Below are positions 8,325 through 17,051 of a stretch of DNA of 43,227 nt, piece by piece. The stretch lies in contig JAJYJM010000018.1 in assembly GCA_021789495.1 (NCBI GenBank), positions 1 to 43,227 of the forward strand, given 5' to 3'. Position 1 is the stretch's first letter. Each line of letters starts with the position of its first letter. Below the pieces are notes generated by a model, which ran no database searches, was not told the DNA's origin, and worked only from the letters and a program-made list of their open reading frames with translations. Made by a program: the position numbers and the translations under genes. This stretch comes from Nitrospirota bacterium (GTDB taxonomy: Bacteria > Nitrospirota > JACRHJ01).

Positions 8325-9071
8325 ATGAAAAAGAATAAGCTGATAATTTTTATCCTCATTGTTTGCCTTGCACCAATATTTCCGGTTCTTTATGCCCAGG
8401 CGGGGACGCGGGTCTGGGGGCCGGTGAAGTTCGTGCGTGGGACGGGCGCGCCAACTACGCAATTCGCCAACTTCACAACGAATCCCAAGGGCGAGTTCTG
8501 GATAACCATCGACAACGGAGGATCGGTCCAGAAGCCGGGCGCAGAACCTGGTATTGTAGAACCGGTAAATCTGGTCAGCAGCGCGGTCGTGATGTTAAAC
8601 AACACCGCGATAGCCACGCCGAATAATTTTAACCAACAAGCAACTTTTATTCAGAAGGATATATCACTTCAGGCGCAGAACACAATTTCTGTGGAACTGG
8701 CTGGCGCGCCCGGGGGCTATATCACGCTTCAGATATGGAGGAAGTCGGAAGAGAACCTTAATGGGGACATAAACAACGCAACCGGGGATGTGTGGGCGGA
8801 GAACTTTAAAGACTCAATTGCACTTTGGTGGGTACCGGAAGATAAAGCAGATCAATACGTGATTTACAGGGCATATTCGAAGGATGGTCCGTGGACTGAA
8901 TTGTTCCATTTTCCTAAAGAATGGCCGCTGCCTGCCATGAATGGAACTTCGGAAGCGGCAACAACAGATTTATATTATCGGATTGAGGCATTGGACAGCA
9001 ATGGCGATGTAATTAAGCGATATGCACCTTTATGCGTCCCGAAATATAAGACAGTGGAGGACGGTCAATGA
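8325..9071 (+). CDS. Secreted protein with N-terminal beta-rich domain and Fn3-like C-terminal domain, unknown function
   Basis: A 248-residue protein with a clear signal peptide (KKNKLIIFILIVCLAPIFPV, then LYAQA). Residues 30-140 form a beta-rich domain beginning VWGPVKFVRGTGAPTTQFAN. The C-terminal part (SIALWWVPEDKADQYVIYRA, later DLYYRIEALDSNGDVI) has the strand pattern of a fibronectin type III-like domain. I start at ATG 8325, nine bases after AAGGAGG (8309-8315), not at GTG 8319, which is too close to it. The last four bases overlap the next start (ATGA), so the two secreted proteins are probably translated together. DNA here is visibly AT-richer than in the flanking housekeeping genes. 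Function unknown. Confidence 0.7.
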   Translation: MKKNKLIIFILIVCLAPIFPVLYAQAGTRVWGPVKFVRGTGAPTTQFANFTTNPKGEFWITIDNGGSVQKPGAEPGIVEPVNLVSSAVVMLNNTAIATPNNFNQQATFIQKDISLQAQNTISVELAGAPGGYITLQIWRKSEENLNGDINNATGDVWAENFKDSIALWWVPEDKADQYVIYRAYSKDGPWTELFHFPKEWPLPAMNGTSEAATTDLYYRIEALDSNGDVIKRYAPLCVPKYKTVEDGQ

Positions 9072-10759
9072 AAAACATGCGCCGTTTGACCACAACGTTG
9101 TTTTTTATTGCGGTTTTTCTTCTTTCCATGCGCGTGATTTCGAACGCGGATGAAATCTACAATACCATGTGCCTGTGCGACAGCGATTTCACGGCCACAG
9201 ATGCGATGGATAAGCAAAGCATCGAATATTTCCTGCAAATGGAGGGAAGCTTTTTACAGAACGAAAAGCTTGTTGACACCGATGGCACTATAATAGACCC
9301 CGCAGATATAATATATGAGACAGCGATGGCAAACGGGATTAACCCGCAGGTGCTCTTGGCCCAATTGCAAAAAGAAAGTAGCGCCTGCAAAACCTCCGTG
9401 CGCGAACCAACGAGCGAATTAAAGTTTATACTTGGGTGCAATCCCGCAAGCACTATAGCCGGCCAGATAGAGTGCGCCGCCGATACTATGGGGGACGATT
9501 ATAAGCTTATAAGCGAAGGCCTGCCGCCGATAGACAACGCAAGATGGCAGTGTGTAGGGCAAGGCGAATACAGCGACGATTTCTCGCCTGACCACGGCAT
9601 GCTGGTCACGCCCTCATCCGTTGCGGTGGCTTGCCTCTATGACTACTGTCCCTTTGTTGGAAAAGGTTGGGGTGGGGAAAAAGGCGGCAATTACCTCTTC
9701 TGCAACGCATGGTGCGGGTTCAAGTTCGGCCAGCGCGATTTGATTATCGACGACTTCGAGAACGGGCTGAACTGGTGGTCGGATAACCCCTGGATGGACG
9801 CATCCCTATCGAACCAGTCAGAGCTTGGCAATTATTCTATGGAGATAGACGTAGCGGCGGGAAGCGACCCGGAAGAGGTAATATATAATCGGGTGCCGAC
9901 GCATCAACATTATTGGTTTTGGGGTTGGGATGACACGGATGGTTACTATTATATGGACGAAATTGGTCAGAGATTGCTCAACGGACCTGGCAAGAACGTT
10001 ACAAAGTTCACTCTTTATTTATGCGATTTTGATTCTCAGGATTCTTATACGGTAAATCTTCAGCCGAGGATTTATAAAAATGTAGGCGCTCTGCCGGGGC
10101 AATTATTCGCCACAGGCGAAGAATCTTCAGTGTCCAGTTCACAACTGCCCTCTGTTGATTATGCCGAATACTATAATAGCTATACACCCGTTACATTTAA
10201 TTTCCAAAATGGCGGAGTGTTCCTGCCGAATGATGGCAGTGTGTATAATATTTCCGTGAAAGCCTTGAGTTTTTCTAACGTAGTTGACCTCTACCCGCAA
10301 CGGGGCCCTGGTGATGACGCAAATCCCTCAATGCCGATAATGCCGGACGTAAGTTCTTATTTCTTCGGGGATGAACAGAACACCCCTGGAATACAAACGT
10401 ACTATCAGTATCCCAGTTGCGGTTTAGCCGCTCAAATCTACGCCAAAGCGGGTTTAGTCAGCCGCACTTTTGCAACGCCGTTTGATTGCTCAAAATACAC
10501 CAAATTTAAAATAACAGCCGAATCGGCCATTTCCGGGAACGTTCTGGATTTTATCTATGGCACCGATAAGGATTATACGGTTGATGTGCCGATAACGCTG
10601 AGCAATGGCTGGCAGGGGGCAGAAGTGCCTATATCGAACTCTGTCGATACGTCCAAGCTTGCTTATTTCGCTTTCGAGCTTGGGTCGGATGGAATCGACA
10701 GCACAACGGGCTTGTCAAAGCAGAACACCACCTACATTGACCAGATCGAGGCTGAGTAG
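9068..10759 (+). CDS. Large secreted protein with lysozyme-like N-terminal motif and carbohydrate-binding-like C-terminal region
   Basis: This 563-residue protein has a signal peptide ending near residue 27. At residues 82-105 the sequence IYETAMANGINPQVLLAQLQ followed by KESS resembles the helix carrying the catalytic Glu of lysozyme/lytic-transglycosylase-fold proteins (candidate E103). The 115 residues after it carry ten or more Cys, suggesting disulfides. The remainder is beta-rich: IDDFENGLNWWSDN begins a segment that looks like a CBM11-type carbohydrate-binding domain, completed by the tail TYIDQIEAE. Translation is coupled to the preceding gene by an ATGA overlap. A role in cell-wall or surface polysaccharide binding or turnover is inference only. 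Confidence 0.65.
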   Translation: MKNMRRLTTTLFFIAVFLLSMRVISNADEIYNTMCLCDSDFTATDAMDKQSIEYFLQMEGSFLQNEKLVDTDGTIIDPADIIYETAMANGINPQVLLAQLQKESSACKTSVREPTSELKFILGCNPASTIAGQIECAADTMGDDYKLISEGLPPIDNARWQCVGQGEYSDDFSPDHGMLVTPSSVAVACLYDYCPFVGKGWGGEKGGNYLFCNAWCGFKFGQRDLIIDDFENGLNWWSDNPWMDASLSNQSELGNYSMEIDVAAGSDPEEVIYNRVPTHQHYWFWGWDDTDGYYYMDEIGQRLLNGPGKNVTKFTLYLCDFDSQDSYTVNLQPRIYKNVGALPGQLFATGEESSVSSSQLPSVDYAEYYNSYTPVTFNFQNGGVFLPNDGSVYNISVKALSFSNVVDLYPQRGPGDDANPSMPIMPDVSSYFFGDEQNTPGIQTYYQYPSCGLAAQIYAKAGLVSRTFATPFDCSKYTKFKITAESAISGNVLDFIYGTDKDYTVDVPITLSNGWQGAEVPISNSVDTSKLAYFAFELGSDGIDSTTGLSKQNTTYIDQIEAE

Positions 10760-10790
10760 GAATAATAAAATAAATCAACAAGTTAGAAAA

Positions 10791-11066
10791 TCAGCCGTCC
10801 TCCAGGATGTCGAAGAGGTCGGAGGTCTTCTTCTGGATGATGTTTTCCACCTCCGTCTGCCTTCTGCGGAGCTTGAAGAGCTCGTCGGCGATATTCATGG
10901 CGGCAAGCACGGCGATTTTCTGCGCGCTGACCGTGGAAGGGCTTTTTTTCTGGAGGGCGCGCATTTTCTCGTCTACATACCGGGCGAGGCTTTGCGCGTA
11001 TTCCGGGTCTTCTTCCCCTTTGACGGTATAAGAAGTCCCGAATATTTCCACCTCGGCGTTCTTCAT
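10791..11066 (-). CDS. zapA: Cell division protein ZapA
   Basis: The 91-residue protein has the ZapA pattern: EVEIFGTSYTVKGEEDPEY at the N-terminus, ARYVDEKMRAL, KIAVLAAMNIADELFKLRR, then a C-terminal coiled coil. ZapA crosslinks FtsZ filaments at the Z ring. It follows a ZapB-like gene by two bases and converges on the secreted-protein gene, with only 31 bases between the stops and no obvious terminator there. Confidence 0.9.
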   Translation of the reverse strand: MKNAEVEIFGTSYTVKGEEDPEYAQSLARYVDEKMRALQKKSPSTVSAQKIAVLAAMNIADELFKLRRRQTEVENIIQKKTSDLFDILEDG

Positions 11067-11068
11067 GG

Positions 11069-11293
11069 CTATACCGCCAGGCCATCTACGGATTTAAGAA
11101 GCCGCTCCAGCCTGTCTCGCACCTGCTCTTTTTCGGCCCGAAGCCTCTGTGTTTCCTCTTCCAGCATCTGCCTGGATTCCCCCATCCGGGACAACTCCTC
11201 CTGAAGGCGGGACTTTTCCTCCTTGAGGGTCTTTACCATCTCGATTATCCTGAATATTCCGTCTTCCAGCGCGTCTATCTTCTCAATGGACAT
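11069..11293 (-). CDS. zapB: ZapB-like coiled-coil cell division protein
   Basis: A 74-residue, almost entirely coiled-coil protein (MSIEKIDALEDGIFRIIEMV, then repeated E/K/R/L heptads). Size, composition and position directly upstream of zapA fit ZapB, which bridges ZapA and MatP at the Z ring; similarity in such coiled coils is weak evidence alone. The frame extends to a TTG at 11308, but the ATG at 11293 has AAGGAG five to six bases upstream. A sigma70-type promoter precedes the pair. Confidence 0.72.
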   Translation of the reverse strand: MSIEKIDALEDGIFRIIEMVKTLKEEKSRLQEELSRMGESRQMLEEETQRLRAEKEQVRDRLERLLKSVDGLAV

Positions 11294-11324
11294 CCTGTCT
11301 CCTTTCAATGAATAAAACTGCGCT

Positions 11325-11354
11325 ATTATATAGCACGAAAAAGCCCTTCTTCAA
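11325..11354 (-). promoter_or_regulatory. Predicted sigma70-type promoter of zapB-zapA
   Basis: Read on the minus strand: TTGAAG (11349-11354), an 18-base spacer and TATAAT (11325-11330). It lies about 32 bases upstream of the zapB start codon. Confidence 0.65.
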
Positions 11355-11459
11355 GCATTTTCGGAACTGTTTCGGGAGCGCGGCTTTTCAAAACGGAAAT
11401 ATATGCTATACTTGCAGGAAATGAATCAGAAAATAAATTAGAAAACTCAAATTTCTTAG

Positions 11460-11488
11460 TTGACAAAGAGATTCTGTTTGACTAAACT
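11460..11488 (+). promoter_or_regulatory. Predicted sigma70-type promoter of the mini-lipoprotein gene
   Basis: TTGACA (11460-11465), a 17-base spacer, then TAAACT (11483-11488), about 60 bases upstream of the ATG at 11549. Together with the divergent zapB promoter it accounts for most of the 255-base gap. Confidence 0.6.
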
Positions 11489-11548
11489 CTTTGCAACCGG
11501 CTGGCCCGGTAGGTTAATACTTGACTCTAATGAAAGGAGACGAAGAAA

Positions 11549-11743
11549 ATGAAGAAGTTGATTGTCCTGTTGGCATCCGGTGCTCTCGTTATTTCCTTGG
11601 CCGCTTGCGGCAAAAAGGCAGAAGAGACCGCACCTGCACCCGCACCCGCTCCGGCGGCTCCTGCTGCCCCTGCTGCTCCGGCAATGGGCGGTGCGACCAC
11701 GGCGGCTCCTGCTCCTGCACCTGCGCCTGCTCCGGGTCAGTAG
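11549..11743 (+). CDS. Ala/Pro-rich mini-lipoprotein
   Basis: A 64-residue protein. Residues 1-20 are a lipoprotein signal with lipobox LAAC, so the mature protein is only about 45 residues, nearly all Ala and Pro repeats (APAPAPAPAAPAAPAAPA) after a short acidic-basic start (CGKKAEET). Such a chain has no fold of its own and probably serves as a flexible tether or spacer at the membrane. AAAGGAGA precedes the ATG, a promoter lies at 11460-11488 and a strong terminator at 11839-11873, so it forms its own transcription unit. Partner unknown. Confidence 0.75.
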   Translation: MKKLIVLLASGALVISLAACGKKAEETAPAPAPAPAAPAAPAAPAMGGATTAAPAPAPAPAPGQ

Positions 11744-11838
11744 TTCCGACCGCAAGGAAGGAAGCGATCTACGAAGTCATAACCGCGCGGAAAATGTTTT
11801 TAGAAGTTGTCAGCTAATATAGCCGTATTGGATCCATC

Positions 11839-11873
11839 GCCCGTTTTCGAAAGGAAGCGGGCTTTTTGTTTTA
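11839..11873 (+). terminator. Intrinsic terminator of the mini-lipoprotein gene
   Basis: GCCCGTTTTC (11839-11848), GAAA tetraloop, GGAAGCGGGC (11853-11862): a 10-bp stem with two G-U pairs, followed by TTTTTGTTTT. Confidence 0.88.
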
Positions 11874-11906
11874 TTAATCGACGGCAAAATCAAGGAGGTA
11901 AACCGT

Positions 11907-12218
11907 ATGCGGGGGAAAATAATCGTAATGTCACTTGGCCTTGTCCTTATCGCTTCCGCGGCGCAGGCCGCGGCCCCGAACGGGAAGGCGCTCTTCCGGA
12001 AGAACTGCGCCGCCTGCCATGTCAATGGCGGCAATGTCGTAAACCCGAAATTTACTCTGTCGAGGAAAGACAGGTATGCGCACGGCGTAAAAACCGTGGG
12101 CGACATAGTGAAAAAAATGCGCAACCCCGGCCCCGGCATGACCAAATTCACAAAGAAGATGGTCTCGGACAAGGACGCTATGGCAATCGCAAAGTATATA
12201 ATGAAGACGTTCAAATAA
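11907..12218 (+). CDS. Small soluble periplasmic cytochrome c (class I)
   Basis: The 103-residue precursor has a signal peptide ending at AAQAAA (about residue 22) and one haem c site, CAACH (C34, C37, H38). A likely distal ligand is M78 in NPGPGMTKF, and AIAKYIMKTF is the usual C-terminal helix. This is a monohaem electron carrier of the periplasm, about 80 residues when mature, close to cytochrome c6/c553-type size. AAGGAGG lies nine bases before the ATG. It is its own unit, converging on nuoN. The redox partner is not visible; the multihaem cytochrome at the window start is a candidate by inference. Confidence 0.88.
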   Translation: MRGKIIVMSLGLVLIASAAQAAAPNGKALFRKNCAACHVNGGNVVNPKFTLSRKDRYAHGVKTVGDIVKKMRNPGPGMTKFTKKMVSDKDAMAIAKYIMKTFK

Positions 12219-12222
12219 AGCC

Positions 12223-12247
12223 CGGAGGCTGCTTCCGTCTGTTTTTA
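12223..12247 (+). terminator. Possible weak terminator of the cytochrome c gene
   Basis: CGGAG/TTCCG stem (12223-12237, one G-U) followed by TCTGTTTTTA. It overlaps the last bases of nuoN on the other strand. Short stem, so tentative. Confidence 0.4.
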
Positions 12248-13696
12248 CACCGTCAGCCGCGTCAGGGAAGCGATGAGGTTCAGGAGTCTTTCGGGGAATA
12301 TCCCAAGATAGATGACTATAACGGAAAGGGCCGCAAGCGCGAGACCGGAGGGAATATCGACCGCCGGGAACGCGGCGGCCTTTTCCGTTTTTCCCTCCCC
12401 GCGCATGTAGAGATATACCACCACGCGCAGGTAATAATATACCGAAACTATCGCCGTCAGAATGCCTGTTATCGACAGCCAGACATAACCGGAATTCATG
12501 GCCGAATAAAATATCCCGAACTTGCCGATGAACCCGGCTGTTGGAGGAAGCCCGGCCAGGGAAACCAGGGCTATGGAAAGAGCCGCGCTCCTTACGGGAT
12601 ATTTAAACCCCGCGCCCCGCAAATCACGTATGTCGCCAAGCTCCCCGTCTTTGCCTGAGAACGCCGAAATCGCCCCGAATGCGCAAAGTTCCATCGCGGC
12701 GTAAGCCACAAGGTAGAATATCGCTGCGGACTGCCCGCTCCCCGGCGCGGCAATCAGCGCCACCAGCACGTAGCCCATCTGGGCAATCGAGGAGTATGCA
12801 AGGAGCCGCTTGATGTTGTTCTGCGTAAGGGCGGCGATATTCCCGAATATCATCGTCAGGGCGGCCATGACCCAGAGGACATGGGACAGCTCGGCCCACG
12901 GCGCGCCGGCGGCCCCGGTAAACTTCAGGAAAACCGCGAATACGGAGGCCTTGGAGGCCGTGGAGAGAAAGCCTACTGCAGGCGCGGGGCCGCCCTGGTA
13001 AACGTCCGGTACCCAGAGATGAAACGGGAAAAGGGACGTCTTGAACCCCAGGCCGACTATCAGCATGGCCCATCCGGCGAGGCCCACGCCGGTGATTTTT
13101 GCCGCCCCCGCCCCTCCGGAAAGCGCGGAAATCGAATCCGCGAGTGAAAGCGTTCCGGAATCCGCATAAATAAGCGCGAGGCCGTATGCGAAGAATGCTG
13201 TGGAAATCGCGCCGATTACAAGGTATTTAAGGCCGGACTCCCCGGAGAGCGGGTCGGACTTGTTGGCCGCCAGCATTACGTAAAACGAAAGGGACATGCT
13301 CTCCAGGCCCAGGAACACGCCAAGGAGGCTTGTTGAAGACGCCAGAAGCGACATCCCGAACGCCGCAAACAGGGCAAGGGAAGGGAATTCCTCGTGCCCA
13401 ATTGGCCTTCTTGTGGAATAGCCGGACGCAAATAAAAGGGATATGCAGGCCATGAAGGAGGCGGCGGCTGTAAAGAACCTGCCGAAGGCGTCGTAGGCAA
13501 GGAGATTTCCGATGTCGGCCTGCGAGGGCTTTATGTATATCGCCGAAACCCCGGCGGCAAGCGCGATAATCGCGCCCAGGATATTCAGCGCCCTGGCGCT
13601 TGGCCTTCGCATGAACGCTCCGACAAGGAGCAGAAGACATGCCCCCATAGAGAGCAGTATGTATGGCAGTAGGTTATGGAAATCCATAAGCGTCAC
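12245..13696 (-). CDS. nuoN: NADH-quinone oxidoreductase subunit N
   Basis: A 483-residue polytopic membrane protein of the Mrp-antiporter-like family. Signature segments are visible: KYLVIGAISTAFFAYGLALIY, FKTSLFPFHLWVPDVYQGGP, NNIKRLLAYSSIAQMGYVLV and GLPPTAGFIGKFGIFYSAM. It is one of three proton-channel subunits of the complex I arm. The start is GTG with GGAGGAG seven bases upstream inside the end of nuoM; the two genes overlap by four bases. It is the last gene of the operon. Confidence 0.95.
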   Translation of the reverse strand: MTLMDFHNLLPYILLSMGACLLLLVGAFMRRPSARALNILGAIIALAAGVSAIYIKPSQADIGNLLAYDAFGRFFTAAASFMACISLLFASGYSTRRPIGHEEFPSLALFAAFGMSLLASSTSLLGVFLGLESMSLSFYVMLAANKSDPLSGESGLKYLVIGAISTAFFAYGLALIYADSGTLSLADSISALSGGAGAAKITGVGLAGWAMLIVGLGFKTSLFPFHLWVPDVYQGGPAPAVGFLSTASKASVFAVFLKFTGAAGAPWAELSHVLWVMAALTMIFGNIAALTQNNIKRLLAYSSIAQMGYVLVALIAAPGSGQSAAIFYLVAYAAMELCAFGAISAFSGKDGELGDIRDLRGAGFKYPVRSAALSIALVSLAGLPPTAGFIGKFGIFYSAMNSGYVWLSITGILTAIVSVYYYLRVVVYLYMRGEGKTEKAAAFPAVDIPSGLALAALSVIVIYLGIFPERLLNLIASLTRLTV

Positions 13697-15189
13697 GGTA
13701 TTACTCCTCCGGCGGAACTTATCGAAACCGCGCTCACCATGTCCCTGACCGGCGTATCCAGAATCCGCAGGAGCGCCGCCGGATATACGCCTATGAATAC
13801 CACGAGAACGGCCAGGGGGATGAGTATCGCCAGCTCCCGCCCGGAGAGGTCGGAGAAGCCGTGATATTCCTTTGACGGGCCGAAAAGGACCTTCTGCGCA
13901 AGCGACAGCAGGTATATTAGCGTAGCGACCATACCAACGAACCCTGCCGCGCAGAGCCAGGGATGCGCCCGGAAAAGCCCGGTGAGGATGAGGAACTCCC
14001 CGGCGAAGTTATTCAGGCCCGGAAGCCCGAGCGACGAAAGAATAAAAAACAGAAAGAAAGCCGACATCGCCGGGGCCTTCGACCACAACCCCCCGTATGC
14101 CGAAATATCGCGCGTGTGCATACGCTCGTCCATCATGCCGACCATTATGAAAAGCGCGCCGGTTGTGATGCCGTGGTTTACCATCTGAAGCACCGAGCCG
14201 GCAATGGACACCTCGTTCCAGACGGCTATCCCCAGCACCACGTATGCCAGGTGCGAGACGCTCGAATACGCTATAAGCCGTTTCATGTCCTTCTGGGCGA
14301 ACGCAATCCACGCGGCATAGAATATGCCTATTACGGAGATTGTGAATATAAGGGGCATGAAGGCCGCCGCCGCGCGCGGGAAAAGCGGAAACGCCACGCG
14401 AAGAAGCCCGTACGCGCCTGTCTTGAGCAGAAGCCCGGCGAGGATTACGCTGCCTGCCGTGGGGGCGTCGGTGTGTGCGTCCGGCAGCCATGTATGAAGC
14501 GGGAAAAGCGGCACCTTGACGGCAAAGCCGAGCAGGAACCCCAGGAACAGGACGGCTGAAATCGCTGGGGACGCCGGGGTGTGCGCGAGGTCCCGCAGCA
14601 TGAAGCTGTAAACACCCGTCTGTCTTCCGTGAATGATATAAATGCCGATTATCGAGAGAAGCATAAGCAGGCTTCCCGTGATGGTGAAGACGAAGAACTT
14701 CACCGCCGAATATACGCGCCGCCCGTGCCCGAAGACCCCTATCAGGAAGAACATCGGGATGAGCATTACCTCCCAGAAGAGATAAAAAAGAAAAAGGTCG
14801 GCCGAGAGGAACACGCCCATTATGCCCGTCTCAAGGAAGAGCAGCATGGCATGGAAGAGCGAGACCCGCTCGCTTACCTGTCTCCAGGATACCAGGGTGC
14901 AAAGCGCGAACAGAAGGGCGGTGAGCGTTACGAGCAGCAGGCTTATGCCGTCCATCATAAGCGCGTAATGTATTCCGAAGCGGGCAATCCAGGGATAGTC
15001 AGTCTTGAGTAACGCCCGTCCGGTAAATATCCCCTGCCGGCAAAGCCGGTAAATGAGAAGGCTTATTGCCAGTTCGCAAGAAGTGACAAAAAGGGTGAAC
15101 CACCTGACGGCCTTCGGGTTCTTCTCGAAGAGCAGAGGAATCGCGCTTAAGGCCGGCAGGAAAATGAGAAATGTAAGCGCCCCGTTCAT
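13693..15189 (-). CDS. nuoM: NADH-quinone oxidoreductase subunit M
   Basis: A 498-residue antiporter-like membrane subunit. Key segments are FLYLFWEVMLIPMFFLIGVF (with the conserved transmembrane Glu), AVKVPLFPLHTWLPDAHTDA, KDMKRLIAYSSVSHLAYVVL and GLPGLNNFAGEFLIL. The frame extends to GTG 15204, but ATG 15189 overlaps the nuoL stop as ATGA and is preferred. It forms a proton-translocating module between NuoL and NuoN. Confidence 0.95.
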   Translation of the reverse strand: MNGALTFLIFLPALSAIPLLFEKNPKAVRWFTLFVTSCELAISLLIYRLCRQGIFTGRALLKTDYPWIARFGIHYALMMDGISLLLVTLTALLFALCTLVSWRQVSERVSLFHAMLLFLETGIMGVFLSADLFLFYLFWEVMLIPMFFLIGVFGHGRRVYSAVKFFVFTITGSLLMLLSIIGIYIIHGRQTGVYSFMLRDLAHTPASPAISAVLFLGFLLGFAVKVPLFPLHTWLPDAHTDAPTAGSVILAGLLLKTGAYGLLRVAFPLFPRAAAAFMPLIFTISVIGIFYAAWIAFAQKDMKRLIAYSSVSHLAYVVLGIAVWNEVSIAGSVLQMVNHGITTGALFIMVGMMDERMHTRDISAYGGLWSKAPAMSAFFLFFILSSLGLPGLNNFAGEFLILTGLFRAHPWLCAAGFVGMVATLIYLLSLAQKVLFGPSKEYHGFSDLSGRELAILIPLAVLVVFIGVYPAALLRILDTPVRDMVSAVSISSAGGVIP

Positions 15190-17051
15190 CGCCCAAGGCC
15201 CCACAGGAAGTATGCGAGGATTAAAGCCGCCCCGGCGGCGACTGACGAGATATATGCGGCTGCCCTGCCGTTAACCCCGCCGCGAAGCCATGTCCCGAAT
15301 GCGGCGAAGCCCTCGGCGGTCTTGTCGAGGAAATCGTCGATCGACCCCTCGTCGATCTGCTCCCAGAGGATGTCCGCCATTTTTCGGTAGGGCCTGACGA
15401 AGAGCCGGTAATAAAGCCCGTCGATGCGCCAGGCATTCTCGAAGAACCCGGCAAGGCGCGCGTGTTTTGAAACGAGGGCCAAGCGTCTCTCAGGACGCAT
15501 GATGTAAAAATAATACGAGGCTGCAAGTCCAAGAACGAAAACGAGCGCGGTAATGGCCGGCAGGCCGGCGCCGGACGGTTTCGAGGACAGATTGCCTGCC
15601 GGCCCCTGCGCCATTAAAAAGCCTGTAAGCCTCTCCGAACCGCCGAAGGCTGCGGGGAAGTCGAGCGCCCCGCCGACAATGCTGAGCACGGCGAGCGGCA
15701 CGAGTATTGCCGGCATGGCCGCCGGTATCGGGGCGGGGGCTTTTTTCTCGAGGCCGAAAAATACCAGGAACACGACGCGGAATACATACAGCACCGTAAT
15801 CAGCGCGGTAAGCTCCGAGAGCGCGTAAACGGAGTAGTAGAACCACCCGCCGCGCATAAAGGCCGCCGCGAGTATGGCGTCCTTGCTGAAGAATCCGCCC
15901 GTGCCCGGCGCGGCGGACAGTGCGAGCGCCCCGGCCAGAAAACACCCGAACGTGAGAGGCATACTCTTTCCCAGGCCGCCCATTTTGAATATATCGTGCT
16001 CCTCGCCCATAGCCTGGATGACGCATCCCGCCGTCATGAAGAGAAGGCTCTTGAAGAATGCGTGGACTATGAGATGAAACAGCGACGCGGAGACGCTGCC
16101 CGCACCCACGGCAACGACCATATACCCTATCTGGCTGATAGTGGAATATGCCAGAATTTTCTTGATGTCCCTCTGGAAAAGAGCCGCCGCCGCGGCGTAA
16201 AAAGCCGTAACGGCGCCAAGACCCGCGATTACCATCATTGCCGTGGCGGATATTTCTATTACCGGGAACATCCTCATCAGGAGATACGCCCCAGCCGTGA
16301 CCATCGTCGCCGCGTGTATCAGGGCGGAGACGGGCGTAGGGCCGGCCATTGCGTCCGGTAGCCACACGGTAAGCGGTATCTGCGCGGACTTGCCCGCCGC
16401 GCCTGTAAGCAGCAGGATGGAAATTATAAACGCGGTCTTCCCCGGCATGGAGGCCGCGGCTATGGTGTTTATGGCCGATATATCCGTTGTCCCGGCGAAA
16501 TAAAAAAGCCAGATCAGCGCAACCCCGAAAGCCGCGTCCCCCAGCCTTGTAACGACAAACGCCTTCCTGCCGGCGTCAGCGTTTTTCGGGTCGGCATACC
16601 AGTGCCCGATGAGGGCGTATGAGCAGAAGCCGACCCCTTCCCAGCCGACGAACATAAGCGGCAGGCTCGATGCCGTGACAAGCAGGAGCATGGAGAACAC
16701 GAAGAGGTTCAGGAAAGAGAAATAACGGGCGTACGAGGCGTCGTCCCGCATATACCAGACGCTGTAGAGATGAATAAGGAAGGACACGCCCGATACCATG
16801 ACGGACATCGAAAGCGAGAGCGCGTCGAGCCTCAGCGCAAAGGGAGCCGAGAACCACGCAAACGAGAGCCAGTTGTATACAAAGACTTCCTGCCGGCCGC
16901 TTGTGAACGCAATTACCGAGAATATAAACGACAGCCCAACCGATGCGCAGGCAATGATTTCCGATAGCCTGCGGGGAAGCTTCCACCCGAGGACTGCGTT
17001 TATGGTCCCGCCCACAAGCGGGAGCGCAAGCATGTAAAGAGAAGGCTGCAT
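15186..17051 (-). CDS. nuoL: NADH-quinone oxidoreductase subunit L
   Basis: A 621-residue subunit, the most distal antiporter-like module. Visible are FVGWEGVGFCSYALIGHWY, AGKSAQIPLTVWLPDAMAGP, RDIKKILAYSTISQIGYMVV and GGFFSKDAILAAAFM. The C-terminal region holds the segment expected to form the long lateral helix and the last membrane helix (ISSVAAGAALILAYFLWGLG). Translation starts one base after the nuoK stop, with AAGGA inside the nuoK end. Confidence 0.96.
   Translation of the reverse strand: MQPSLYMLALPLVGGTINAVLGWKLPRRLSEIIACASVGLSFIFSVIAFTSGRQEVFVYNWLSFAWFSAPFALRLDALSLSMSVMVSGVSFLIHLYSVWYMRDDASYARYFSFLNLFVFSMLLLVTASSLPLMFVGWEGVGFCSYALIGHWYADPKNADAGRKAFVVTRLGDAAFGVALIWLFYFAGTTDISAINTIAAASMPGKTAFIISILLLTGAAGKSAQIPLTVWLPDAMAGPTPVSALIHAATMVTAGAYLLMRMFPVIEISATAMMVIAGLGAVTAFYAAAAALFQRDIKKILAYSTISQIGYMVVAVGAGSVSASLFHLIVHAFFKSLLFMTAGCVIQAMGEEHDIFKMGGLGKSMPLTFGCFLAGALALSAAPGTGGFFSKDAILAAAFMRGGWFYYSVYALSELTALITVLYVFRVVFLVFFGLEKKAPAPIPAAMPAILVPLAVLSIVGGALDFPAAFGGSERLTGFLMAQGPAGNLSSKPSGAGLPAITALVFVLGLAASYYFYIMRPERRLALVSKHARLAGFFENAWRIDGLYYRLFVRPYRKMADILWEQIDEGSIDDFLDKTAEGFAAFGTWLRGGVNGRAAAYISSVAAGAALILAYFLWGLGR

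Noticed and set aside
11807-12658. Long plus-strand frame across the cytochrome c and nuoN region
   Set aside because: It overlaps two well supported genes in other frames and its translation has no recognisable features.
14009-14491. Large frames inside nuoL, nuoM and nuoN on both strands
   Set aside because: High-GC shadow frames with Arg/Pro/Gly-rich translations and no start signals.
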